In this document: positions 1 through 5,381 of the stretch, in pieces
Position numbering within the stretch: position 1 is the stretch's first letter
How the letters are laid out: each line of letters begins with the position of its first letter
NCBI GenBank assembly: GCA_900557635.1
Contig: USTB01000063.1
Location: 1-5,860 of the forward strand
DNA from: an uncultured Eubacteriales bacterium
GTDB taxonomy: Bacteria; Bacillota_A; Clostridia; Oscillospirales; CAG-272
Length of the DNA stretch: 5,860 nucleotides
Direction: 5' to 3'
The notes under the pieces: generated by a model
Seen by the model: the letters and a program-made list of their open reading frames with translations, nothing else
Told to the model about the DNA's origin: nothing
The model's database searches: none
Made by a program: the position numbers and the translations under genes

Positions 1-12
1 GTTTTGGGGATT

Positions 13-42
13 GTCAAGGACCTTTCCCAAAAGGTCCTTGAC
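13..42. repeat. Perfect 13-bp inverted repeat with 4-nt loop, downstream of serS
   Basis: Arms 13-25 and 30-42 are fully complementary around a CCCA loop. The stem is long, but neither strand shows a clear T-run after it, so it is not a canonical intrinsic terminator. It might still stop or stabilise the serS transcript. With the adjoining GGGGC-AGA-GCCCC hairpin it has the look of a mobile or dispersed intergenic palindrome (REP/MITE-like). That identity is an inference from its appearance, not shown by this single copy. Confidence 0.7.
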
Positions 43-49
43 CGGGGTC

Positions 50-64
50 CGGGGCAGAGCCCCG
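50..64. repeat. Short GC-rich hairpin beside the long inverted repeat
   Basis: CGGGGC (50-55) and GCCCCG (59-64) form a 6-bp stem with an AGA loop. It sits 7 bp from the 13-bp inverted repeat, and the two are probably parts of one repeat unit. No T-run follows on either strand. Confidence 0.55.
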
Positions 65-108
65 CGCGTCCCCTCGCGTCCTCGCGTCCTCGCGTCCTCG
101 CGTCCCCT
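65..108. repeat. Tandem repeat of CGCGTCCT, order 10-8-8-8-10
   Basis: Reading the plus strand, CGCGTCCCCT (65-74) is followed by three exact copies of CGCGTCCT (75-82, 83-90, 91-98) and then CGCGTCCCCT again (99-108). The last base falls in the serS stop codon (TGA, complement of 108-110). On the transcript the unit reads AGGACGCG. An 8-bp period in a non-coding tail suggests replication slippage. No function can be assigned from the sequence, and copy number probably varies between strains. Confidence 0.85.
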
Positions 109-1379
109 CAGCGGATGACGTCTACACCCATGTAGGGGCGGAGAACCTCGGGAACGGTCACGGAGCCGTCCGCATTCTGGTAGTTTTCGAGAATGGCGGC
201 AACGGTGCGACCCACGGCGACGCCGGAGCCGTTGAGGGTGTGAACGTAACGGGGCTTGTCCTTGGCATCGCGTTTGAAGCGGATGTTGGCACGGCGCGCC
301 TGATAATCCTCAAAGTTGGAGCAGGAGCTGATTTCCACATATCTGCCGTAGGAGGGCATCCAGACCTCGATGTCGTAGGTCTTAGCGGAGCTGAAGCCGA
401 GGTCGCCGGTAGAGAGGCAGACCACGCGGTGCGGCAAGCCGAGCTGTTGCAGGACATACTGCGCATCGAGGGTCAGACTTTCCAACTCCTCATAGGAATG
501 GTCGGGATCGGCAAACTTGACCAGCTCGACCTTGTTGAATTGGTGCTGACGGATCAGACCGCGGGTATCGCGTCCCGCACTGCCCGCTTCGGCGCGGAAG
601 CAAGCTGAGTACGCGCAGTATTTAATGGGAAGATCGTCGCCGGAGAGCACGCAGTTGCGGTGCATGTTGGTGACGGGAACCTCAGCCGTGGGGATGAGGA
701 AGAAATCGTTGTTGGCGACACGGAAGGCGTCCTCTTCAAACTTGGGGAGCTGACCGGTGCCGCGCATGGAATCGCGGTTGACCATGTACGGCGGGAAGAT
801 CTCGGTATATCCGCGCTCGGTGTGGGTGTTCAGATAGAAGTTGATGACCGAACGCTCCAGACGGGAGCCAAGACCGCGATAGAAGTGGAAACGCGCGCCT
901 GCCACCTTTGCGGCAGTCTCGGGGTCAAGAATGTTGAGCCTTGCGCCGATATCCCAGTGTGCCTGTGCTTCAAAATCGAAGGTTCTCGGCTCGCCCCAAC
1001 GGCGGATCTCACGGTTTTCGGTGTCATCGCGTCCGACAGGACAGTCGGCGTTGGGCAGATTGGGGATGCTGAGCAGGATGGTCTCCATCTCGGTGTCGAT
1101 GGAATTGATGGTATCGGTGTCCGCCTTGGTCTTGTCGGCAATCTGTCTCATTTCCTCAAAGATCGCCGTGGTGTCCTTCCCTTCCTTTCTCATCTGCGGG
1201 ATCTGCTTGGAAACGGCGTTCTGCTTTGCCTTGAGCTGTTCGGTATCGGCAATGAGGGCGCGGCGGGACTTGTCCAGCTCGAGCAGACGGTCGATATCGG
1301 CGGAATAATCCTTGTTTCTTGTCAGCAGTCTTTCCTTGACGAATTGGGGGTTTTCCTTGATCACTTTAATGTCTAACAT
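108..1379 (-). CDS. serS: Seryl-tRNA synthetase (class II)
   Basis: Cytoplasmic enzyme that charges tRNA-Ser (and tRNA-Sec where present) with serine using ATP. The 423-residue product has the usual length and layout of bacterial SerRS. Residues about 30-105 form the charged, helical N-terminal arm that contacts the tRNA long variable arm. The class II catalytic core follows, with GTGQLPKF (207-214), LIPTAEVPV (228-236), motif 2 around [15 protein letters not shown] (261-275) with the ATP-binding arginine, and motif 3 around [17 protein letters not shown] (383-399). The ATG start is set by AAGGAG 8 nt upstream. The gene begins 12 bp after the parB stop, so it is probably the last gene of a parA-parB-serS unit. 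No T-box leader can fit in the gap. No truncation or missing motif is visible. Identity is near certain from the family motifs. Confidence 0.98.
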   Translation of the reverse strand: MLDIKVIKENPQFVKERLLTRNKDYSADIDRLLELDKSRRALIADTEQLKAKQNAVSKQIPQMRKEGKDTTAIFEEMRQIADKTKADTDTINSIDTEMETILLSIPNLPNADCPVGRDDTENREIRRWGEPRTFDFEAQAHWDIGARLNILDPETAAKVAGARFHFYRGLGSRLERSVINFYLNTHTERGYTEIFPPYMVNRDSMRGTGQLPKFEEDAFRVANNDFFLIPTAEVPVTNMHRNCVLSGDDLPIKYCAYSACFRAEAGSAGRDTRGLIRQHQFNKVELVKFADPDHSYEELESLTLDAQYVLQQLGLPHRVVCLSTGDLGFSSAKTYDIEVWMPSYGRYVEISSCSNFEDYQARRANIRFKRDAKDKPRYVHTLNGSGVAVGRTVAAILENYQNADGSVTVPEVLRPYMGVDVIR

Positions 1380-1387
1380 GGTTTTTT

Positions 1388-1393
1388 CTCCTT
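1388..1393 (-). promoter_or_regulatory. Ribosome binding site of serS (AAGGAG), overlapping the parB stop
   Basis: On the minus strand AAGGAG lies 8 nt before the serS ATG, and its first two bases are part of the parB TAA stop codon (1392-1394). This placement favours translational coupling of serS to parB and fixes the serS start. Confidence 0.85.
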
Positions 1394-2258
1394 AATTATC
1401 TGATTTGCCGCACAGAAGTTGAACCAATTCGTCCAGATCTGCATAATCGGTAAATGTGATTTCCAGTTTTTTGACCTTGCCGTCACGGATGCGCACACCG
1501 TGACCGATGGAGCTCATGATGCGGCGTTCGAGCTTTGCTGCGTAGTCCACATCGAGGTCGGATTTCGGCTTTTTCTGCGGCTTATTCTGATTGCGCAGGA
1601 TCTTACGGACAAGCTGTTCGGTTTCGCGCACCGAGTAGCCGCGGCGCTCCACCTCGTCCGCCGCACGCTGAGCCACCTCGTGGTCGTGCAGGGGGAGCAG
1701 AGCGCGGGCATGACCCGCAGTGATGGTGCCGTTTGACAAACGCTCGAGCAGATTGCCGGGCAGGTCGAGCAGACGGATGGAATTTGCCACCGCACTGCGA
1801 CTTTTCCCCACCTGATGGGAAACCTCCTCCTGCGTCATGTCATATTCGTCCAAAAGCGACTTATATGCCGCCGCTTCCTCCACGGGATTAAGATCCTCGC
1901 GCTGTACATTTTCGATGAGCGCCGCCTGCGCCGCCTGTTTGTTGTCCATTTCGGTGATCACCACGGGAACCTCGGTCAGCCCCGCCATTTTAGCGGCGCG
2001 CCAGCGGCGTTCGCCCGCGATGATCTGATAATAGCCGTTGTTTCCCGTGCGCACAACAATGGGCTGGATCAGTCCGTTTGCGGCAATGGATTCCGCAAGC
2101 TGTGCCAGCGACTCCTGATCAAAGGTCTTACGGGGCTGATCGCTTCTCGGCTCGATATCGGAGAGACGAAGCATGGCATTGCTTTTGATCTCGGTTTCGT
2201 TATCGAGGAAAATGGCGTCGAGACCGCGTCCCAACCCTGTGTTTTTAGGTTTAGCCAT
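1392..2258 (-). CDS. parB: Chromosome partition protein ParB (Spo0J), CTPase clamp binding parS
   Basis: ParB binds parS, loads as a CTP-dependent sliding clamp, recruits SMC and stimulates ParA ATPase (family knowledge). From the chosen ATG the product is 288 residues. Visible parts are the N-terminal GLGRGLDAIF (8-17), typical of the ParA-interacting end; the CTP-binding core with QPRKTF (41-46), GERRWRA (82-88) and ENVQREDLNPVEEA (116-129); a helix-turn-helix from MTQEEV to NSIRLL (141-164); and a C-terminal dimerisation domain (about 235-288). In Caulobacter ParB numbering the specificity positions read R173, S179, D184 and G201; R173 and G201 are the parS-type residues. A longer reading frame opens at 2297, but no Shine-Dalgarno precedes that ATG, while GGAG lies 9 nt before 2258. 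The gene is 86 bp downstream of parA and 12 bp upstream of serS. Confidence 0.96.
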   Translation of the reverse strand: MAKPKNTGLGRGLDAIFLDNETEIKSNAMLRLSDIEPRSDQPRKTFDQESLAQLAESIAANGLIQPIVVRTGNNGYYQIIAGERRWRAAKMAGLTEVPVVITEMDNKQAAQAALIENVQREDLNPVEEAAAYKSLLDEYDMTQEEVSHQVGKSRSAVANSIRLLDLPGNLLERLSNGTITAGHARALLPLHDHEVAQRAADEVERRGYSVRETEQLVRKILRNQNKPQKKPKSDLDVDYAAKLERRIMSSIGHGVRIRDGKVKKLEITFTDYADLDELVQLLCGKSDN

Positions 2259-2267
2259 ATGTGAATA

Positions 2268-2271
2268 CTCC
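2268..2271 (-). promoter_or_regulatory. GGAG ribosome binding site that decides the parB start at 2258
   Basis: GGAG on the minus strand is 9 nt upstream of the ATG giving MAKPKNTGLGRGL. It overlaps another in-frame ATG (2273-2271), which makes that upstream start unlikely. Confidence 0.65.
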
Positions 2272-2275
2272 ATTC

Positions 2276-2292
2276 TGCCGCCCGAGGCGGCA
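2276..2292 (-). promoter_or_regulatory. 7-bp GC-rich hairpin immediately upstream of the parB ribosome binding site
   Basis: The arms TGCCGCC (2276-2282) and GGCGGCA (2286-2292) pair perfectly around a CGA loop on the plus strand; the transcript forms the complementary hairpin. It ends 4 nt before the GGAG. No U-run follows, so it is not a normal terminator. It may protect the mRNA end or tune parB translation relative to parA (inference). Confidence 0.45.
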
Positions 2293-2344
2293 CACATTGC
2301 CGTTCGTCCGACCGCTTTTCGCGGATCATGCGCAAAAGGCGCGG

Positions 2345-3106
2345 TCAGATGCGTTCCATAATTTCGTCGGCAACCTCCAGATACGCCTGGGAGCCTTTGG
2401 AATACTTATCGAAATACAGTGCGGGCATACCGAAGCCGGGCGCCTCGCTGAGACGCACACTGCGCGCGACGGTTGTGGAAAAGAGCTTGCCCGCGTAATA
2501 CTTTTTCAGCTCGTCCATCACCTGAAGTGAAAGGTTCAGGCGGCCGTTATACATGGTAATGAGGATTCCCGTGATCTCAAGATCGTGGTTGTACAGACGC
2601 TTGATCTGCTTAATGGTCATCAGGAGCTGGGTCAGCCCCTCCAACGCATAATATTCGCACTGCATGGGAATAATGACGCCGTTCGCCGCCACAAGGGCGT
2701 TCATGGTCAGAATTCCGAGGGAAGGAGGACAGTCAATTAAGATATAGTCGAACCGAGGCAGGATGGGAGCCAGTGCATGGCGAAGTCTGCTTTCTCTTCC
2801 GTCGGCGGAGACCAGCTCGAACTCTGCGCCCGCAAGCGAAATATTGGCAGGCATGATCCAAAGGTTCTGATATCCGGTCTCAACGATCACGTTATCCGCG
2901 CCGGCGCGCTTGATAAGCACGTCATAGGTCGAGAGATTCATGTTTTTCTTATTGATGCCCACACCGCTGGAGGAATTGCCCTGCGGGTCGGAATCGATCA
3001 GCAGGACGCGTTTTCCCTTTGCGCCCAAGGCAGCGGCGATATTGACGGCGGAGGTGGTTTTGCCCACACCGCCCTTTTGGTTGGCCAGAGCGATAATCTT
3101 TGCCAA
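2345..3106 (-). CDS. parA: Chromosome partition ATPase ParA (Soj)
   Basis: Walker-type ATPase that binds DNA non-specifically as an ATP dimer and is released on hydrolysis triggered by ParB; in Bacillus subtilis Soj also acts on DnaA. The 253-residue protein starts directly with the ATPase fold and has no N-terminal helix-turn-helix, which marks the chromosomal Soj class. Visible motifs are the deviant Walker A KGGVGKTT (11-18, signature lysine K11 and P-loop lysine K16), A' LLIDSDPQGN (35-44, with D40 at the place of the catalytic aspartate) and Walker B YILIDCPPSLG (121-131). R189 and R218 fall exactly where Soj has its DNA-binding arginines. The start is TTG with GGTGA 7 nt upstream; an out-of-frame ATG lies 7 nt before it. 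It is transcribed from the strong promoter at 3185-3213 and stops 86 bp before parB. Confidence 0.97.
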   Translation of the reverse strand: MAKIIALANQKGGVGKTTSAVNIAAALGAKGKRVLLIDSDPQGNSSSGVGINKKNMNLSTYDVLIKRAGADNVIVETGYQNLWIMPANISLAGAEFELVSADGRESRLRHALAPILPRFDYILIDCPPSLGILTMNALVAANGVIIPMQCEYYALEGLTQLLMTIKQIKRLYNHDLEITGILITMYNGRLNLSLQVMDELKKYYAGKLFSTTVARSVRLSEAPGFGMPALYFDKYSKGSQAYLEVADEIMERI

Positions 3107-3113
3107 AATACAT

Positions 3114-3118
3114 TCACC
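3114..3118 (-). promoter_or_regulatory. GGTGA ribosome binding site of parA, supporting a TTG start
   Basis: GGTGA lies 7 nt upstream of the TTG codon at 3106-3104. No in-frame ATG or GTG exists between that TTG and the upstream in-frame TAG (3127-3125), so TTG is the only conventional start that keeps the complete Walker A region. Confidence 0.65.
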
Positions 3119-3139
3119 GCATTTCTACAATAATTTCGA

Positions 3140-3167
3140 GCGGACGAAGCGTGGAGCGTCCGTCCGC
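3140..3167 (-). promoter_or_regulatory. Stem-loop in the predicted parA mRNA leader
   Basis: GCGGACG (3140-3146) and CGTCCGC (3161-3167) form a 7-bp GC-rich stem with a 14-nt loop. It lies in the roughly 70-nt leader between the predicted transcription start (about 3178) and the parA ribosome binding site, ending about 20 nt before GGTGA. A structural or stabilising role is possible. No riboswitch or T-box class is recognised. Confidence 0.45.
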
Positions 3168-3184
3168 GATGGTTACACGAGAAT

Positions 3185-3213
3185 ATTATAGCAAATGCAA
3201 GGCGGAATGTCAA
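3185..3213 (-). promoter_or_regulatory. Consensus sigma-A promoter of parA (TTGACA, 17 bp, TATAAT)
   Basis: On the minus strand the -35 TTGACA (3213-3208) and -10 TATAAT (3190-3185) both match the consensus at all six positions, and the spacer is exactly 17 bp. Transcription should start near 3178, about 70 nt before the parA TTG. The sequence upstream of the -35 is AT-rich and could act as an UP element. It probably drives parA, parB and serS together, since no other convincing promoter is seen before serS. All three parS sites lie 80-200 bp upstream. Confidence 0.92.
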
Positions 3214-3223
3214 CGAAATCACG

Positions 3224-3252
3224 CACATTTTTGAAATTGATACACATTTTTT
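3224..3252 (-). repeat. Two direct copies of AAAAATGTG, 19 bp apart, upstream of the parA promoter
   Basis: On the plus strand CACATTTTT occurs at 3224-3232 and 3243-3251, both in an AT-rich stretch. The nearer copy is 11 bp from the -35 hexamer. Spacing near two helical turns would place both copies on a similar face of the DNA. They may be an UP element or binding sites for an activator. The protein, if any, is unknown. Confidence 0.4.
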
Positions 3253-3255
3253 ATT

Positions 3256-3273
3256 AAAACCGCGTCGGCGCGG
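3256..3273 (-). terminator. Possible weak terminator after noc
   Basis: On the minus strand CCGCG-CCGA-CGCGG forms a 5-bp all-GC stem followed by TTTTAAT. The stem is short and the T-run only four, so termination would be weak. It is the only terminator-like element between noc and the parA promoter. If it is not functional, noc transcripts would run into parA. Confidence 0.35.
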
Positions 3274-3292
3274 ATACAGAAGGACGCCCCGA

Positions 3293-3308
3293 TGTTTCAC
3301 GTGAAACA
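3293..3308. promoter_or_regulatory. parS: parS site 1, TGTTTCACGTGAAACA, in a 32-bp perfect palindrome
   Basis: The 16-bp core is the canonical parS sequence bound by ParB/Spo0J. The symmetry continues on both sides through GAT/ATC and CGCCCC/GGGGCG arms, so 3285-3316 is a perfect 32-bp palindrome. It is the parS site nearest to parA, 80 bp upstream of the -35. The GC-rich arms are beyond the known ParB footprint core. The palindrome could form a hairpin in RNA, but no T-run follows on either strand. Confidence 0.96.
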
Positions 3309-3338
3309 TCGGGGCGCAAAGCGGGCAGGACAGCAACA

Positions 3339-3354
3339 TGTTTCACGTGAAACA
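3339..3354. promoter_or_regulatory. parS: parS site 2, TGTTTCACGTGAAACA
   Basis: Exact 16-bp parS core; the palindrome extends one base on each side (3338-3355). Its centre is 46 bp from site 1 and 59 bp from site 3. It should be a ParB clamp-loading site. Confidence 0.96.
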
Positions 3355-3397
3355 TTTTCGCATGAGCCTCGGCAGGAAGCACCGCGCCGTTCGCAAT

Positions 3398-3413
3398 TGT
3401 TTCACGTGAAACA
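3398..3413. promoter_or_regulatory. parS: parS site 3, TGTTTCACGTGAAACA, just after the noc stop
   Basis: Exact 16-bp parS core within a 20-bp palindrome (3396-3415). It ends 7 bp before the noc stop codon. The central CACGTG is the parS type; a Noc site (NBS) would have CCCGGG at this position, so ParB rather than Noc is the expected binder. Confidence 0.96.
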
Positions 3414-3420
3414 ATGGAGC

Positions 3421-4437
3421 CTACGCCGTCAGCTTGCCCGTATCCCGATACGGGTTGTCGATGGAGATGACCAGCTCCACGCTGTCCCCCACCTCCCGCC
3501 GCGCGCTCCGAATGCCGATTCCCGCGCGGCGCACCGTGTCCACTGCCCGATCCACCGTGTTGTAGAACAGACGGATGTCCTGCCGCAGAAGCCGATATTC
3601 AAGCCGCCGCACAGGCTCGGTCTTGATCTCGGAGAGCAGACGCTCGATGTATTCCTCGGTGGACGCTACGTTCATGTGCCGCGACGCAATGCGCTCGAGC
3701 GCCGCCAAGCGATCCTCGGCGCGCGGGAGCTTGAGAACGGCGCGCGCATGCCGCTCGGTCAGCCCGCACCGCAGGATCAGCTCCCGTTCGTCGTCGGTCA
3801 GACGGAGCAGACGGAGCTTGTTCGCCACATACGACTGACTGGACGACAGACGGCGCGCGATCTGTTCCTGCGTCATGTGATAGGTTTCAATTAAGGAAGC
3901 AATTGCCGACGCCTGCTCGAACATGTTCAGATTTTCCCGCTGAATGTTCTCGATCATGGCAAGCTCCGCCGAGCGCTGACTGTCCGCATGGATGATGATG
4001 CACGGCACCTTCTCCAAGCGAAGCAGACGCGCCGCCCGCAAGCGCCGTTCGCCCGCCACAAGCTCATAATACGCGCTTCCCTCCCCTGCGATGCGCACAG
4101 CAAGGGGCTGTAGGATGCCGTAGCGGCGGATGCTGTCCGCCAAGCGAATGAGACTGTTATCGTCGAAGTGCTTGCGCGGCTGTCCCGGGTTGGGCACGAT
4201 GCACTGTGTTGGGAGCTGGCACACATTGCCGATCTGCTCCATTTTCCGATACCGCCGTGCGTCGCATTCCCCCGCATTTCCCGTCAGACTCTCAAAAATC
4301 GAGCCGCCCGCCATGGGCTGTGACCCGAACGCCGAGGCGCACACGCTTCCCTGCCCTCTCTCCTGCGCCGCCGTACTCCCGACGCCGATACCCGTTCCCG
4401 CCGTTCTTTCCCGTGTTCCTGTCTGTACTGCATTCAT
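3421..4437 (-). CDS. noc: Nucleoid occlusion protein Noc (ParB paralogue)
   Basis: In Bacillus subtilis Noc binds NBS sites as a CTP clamp, associates with the membrane and keeps division away from the nucleoid. Visible here (numbering from 4437) are IVPNPGQPRKHF (80-91), the CTP-binding GERRLRA (129-135) and ENIQRENLNMFEQA (163-176), a helix-turn-helix from MTQEQI to NKLRLL (188-211), and a C-terminal domain. At the ParB/Noc specificity positions it has Q201, K207, R212 and R229, against Noc Q, K, K, R and Caulobacter ParB R, T, A, G. It lacks the GLGRGL terminus of ParB. The start is uncertain. ATG 4437 gives 338 residues with a weak purine-rich site (GGGACGGG). ATG 4314 gives 297 residues, close to the 283 of B. 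subtilis Noc, and starts MAGGSIFESLTG, but has no Shine-Dalgarno. The frame stays open back into rsmG, which I do not count as coding for this gene. Stop is TAG. Confidence 0.9.
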   Translation of the reverse strand: MNAVQTGTRERTAGTGIGVGSTAAQERGQGSVCASAFGSQPMAGGSIFESLTGNAGECDARRYRKMEQIGNVCQLPTQCIVPNPGQPRKHFDDNSLIRLADSIRRYGILQPLAVRIAGEGSAYYELVAGERRLRAARLLRLEKVPCIIIHADSQRSAELAMIENIQRENLNMFEQASAIASLIETYHMTQEQIARRLSSSQSYVANKLRLLRLTDDERELILRCGLTERHARAVLKLPRAEDRLAALERIASRHMNVASTEEYIERLLSEIKTEPVRRLEYRLLRQDIRLFYNTVDRAVDTVRRAGIGIRSARREVGDSVELVISIDNPYRDTGKLTA

Positions 4438-4548
4438 GATGTGTTTTCCCGTCCCTTTCTGATATCGTTTGCGCGGCGTGTGCCGCATGTGTCCGTATTT
4501 ACGGCTTTCGGTCGAGCGCCGCATCCCTTTGTTTTTCGGGGTGACACC

Positions 4549-4578
4549 ATCATAACAGATATCGGCTGCCGATGTCGT
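4549..4578 (-). promoter_or_regulatory. Predicted noc promoter with extended -10
   Basis: On the minus strand TATGAT (4554-4549) is preceded by TGT, an extended -10 (TGn). ACGACA (4578-4573) is a 4/6 match to the -35 at 18-bp spacing. Transcription would start near 4542, leaving a leader of about 105 nt before ATG 4437. The rsmG terminator just upstream makes an independent noc promoter likely. The leader itself shows no recognised riboswitch. Confidence 0.5.
4558..4576. promoter_or_regulatory. Operator-like inverted repeat in the noc promoter core
   Basis: The sequence GATATCGGCTGCCGATGTC is a 19-bp imperfect palindrome around a central T, with ATCGGC and GCCGAT as perfect inner arms and one mismatched pair outside them. 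It covers the -35/-10 spacer and part of the -35 of the predicted noc promoter. A repressor bound there would block RNA polymerase. It does not match parS or NBS, and the binding protein is unknown. Confidence 0.4.
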
Positions 4579-4620
4579 TGTATTTTGGTCGCGAATAAAA
4601 ATTTGTTTTGCAGGGAAACC

Positions 4621-4651
4621 AAAAGAAAAAGCCCCATATGGGACTTTCTCT
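4621..4651 (-). terminator. Intrinsic terminator after rsmG
   Basis: In the minus-strand transcript a stem forms from AGAGAAAGUCCC and GGGGCUUUUUCU around an AUAU loop (12 pairs including two G-U wobbles), with a U-rich 3' side ending in UUUU. It starts 4 nt after the rsmG stop. It should end the mnmG-rsmG transcript and separate it from noc. Confidence 0.8.
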
Positions 4652-4655
4652 GATA

Positions 4656-5381
4656 TTACAGTGGCTTTTTGACGATTCCGGCGTAATTGCGCGGGTAAAT
4701 TTCCGGCGTATGTGCGACCTTTTTCACCCGAATCAGGACATGATGCAAGATTTCCCCGCCGTCGGTAATCGGGATTTCCCGCACCCATTCGAGGTCGCCG
4801 CCGAGAATGCCGATGCCGCGTTCGGCTTCCCGCGCTTCCTCGGCACCCGCCTCTCCCTTCAGCGAAAGGAAGGTGCCGCCCACCCGTACAAAGGGCAGGC
4901 ACAGCTCGGAAAGTATCCGAAGCCTTGCCACCGCGCGCGCCGTGGCGACGTCGAACCGCTCGCGCATGTCGGGACGGCGCACCGCTTCCTCGGCGCGGGC
5001 GCACAGCACCGTCACACCGTTCAGCCCAAGCTCCGCTGCGGCGCTCTCCACGAATTTCAGCTTCTTTGCCGTGCTGTCGAGCGCCGTAATTTGCAGATCG
5101 GGACGGGCGATCGCCAGCGGCAGGCAGGGGAAGCCGCCGCCGCACCCCACGTCGATAACCCGCGCCCCCTCGGGCAGATAGGATGCCGCCGTGAGGCAGT
5201 CCGCAAAATGACGGAAAATAATCTGGTGCGGCTCGGTGATGGCGGTTACGTTATGGACACCGTTGAAGCGGATCAGATGCGCGGCAAGTGCGAAAAAGGT
5301 CTCGCCGCGATCGGCATACTGCTCCAAACCGCTTCGGGCAAGAACATCACCGAAATCCTGCAAAAATGCGTCACGCTCCAT
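4656..5381 (-). CDS. rsmG: 16S rRNA (guanine527-N7)-methyltransferase RsmG (GidB)
   Basis: Cytoplasmic SAM-dependent enzyme that makes m7G527 in the 530 loop of 16S rRNA; loss in other bacteria gives low-level streptomycin resistance. The 241-residue product has the standard length. It shows the SAM-binding VIDVGCGGGFPCLPLA (75-90), the acidic end of the next strand at ALDST (100-104), FDVATARAVA (143-152), and the C-terminal YPRNYAGIVKKPL (229-241), typical of Bacillota RsmG. The ATG start has AGGAGG 9 nt upstream, inside the mnmG tail, and overlaps the mnmG stop by 11 bp. This arrangement indicates co-transcription and translational coupling with mnmG. A terminator follows directly. No anomaly is visible. 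Confidence 0.97.
   Translation of the reverse strand: MERDAFLQDFGDVLARSGLEQYADRGETFFALAAHLIRFNGVHNVTAITEPHQIIFRHFADCLTAASYLPEGARVIDVGCGGGFPCLPLAIARPDLQITALDSTAKKLKFVESAAAELGLNGVTVLCARAEEAVRRPDMRERFDVATARAVARLRILSELCLPFVRVGGTFLSLKGEAGAEEAREAERGIGILGGDLEWVREIPITDGGEILHHVLIRVKKVAHTPEIYPRNYAGIVKKPL

Noticed and set aside
660..1376. Long plus-strand ORF (238 codons) opposite serS
   Set aside because: It is a shadow of the high-GC serS coding strand with no ribosome binding site or family motifs; the same holds for the other plus-strand frames opposite parA, noc and rsmG.
2259..2297. Longer parB start at 2297 adding MCAASGGRMEYSH
   Set aside because: No Shine-Dalgarno precedes it, it lies in the hairpin region, and ParB proteins normally begin just before the LGRGL motif.
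2475..2485. DnaA-box-like TGTGGAAAA
   Set aside because: It is a single imperfect match inside the parA coding region with no cluster or AT-rich unwinding region, so it does not mark an origin.
4270..4290. Partial Noc-site-like ATTTCCCG sequences (also near 2040 and 4770)
   Set aside because: Only one half of the palindrome matches in each case, and all are in coding DNA.
4434..4637. 67-codon minus-strand ORF whose TGA overlaps the noc ATG (ATGA pattern), possible leader peptide
   Set aside because: Its ATG lies in the rsmG terminator loop, it has no ribosome binding site, it spans the predicted noc promoter, and the peptide shows no recognisable features.
4438..5145. Open frame extending noc upstream to 5145 (574 codons)
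   Set aside because: It runs antisense-free but out of frame through rsmG on the same strand, across the terminator and noc promoter; its translation in that part is arginine-rich and unlike any ParB domain.
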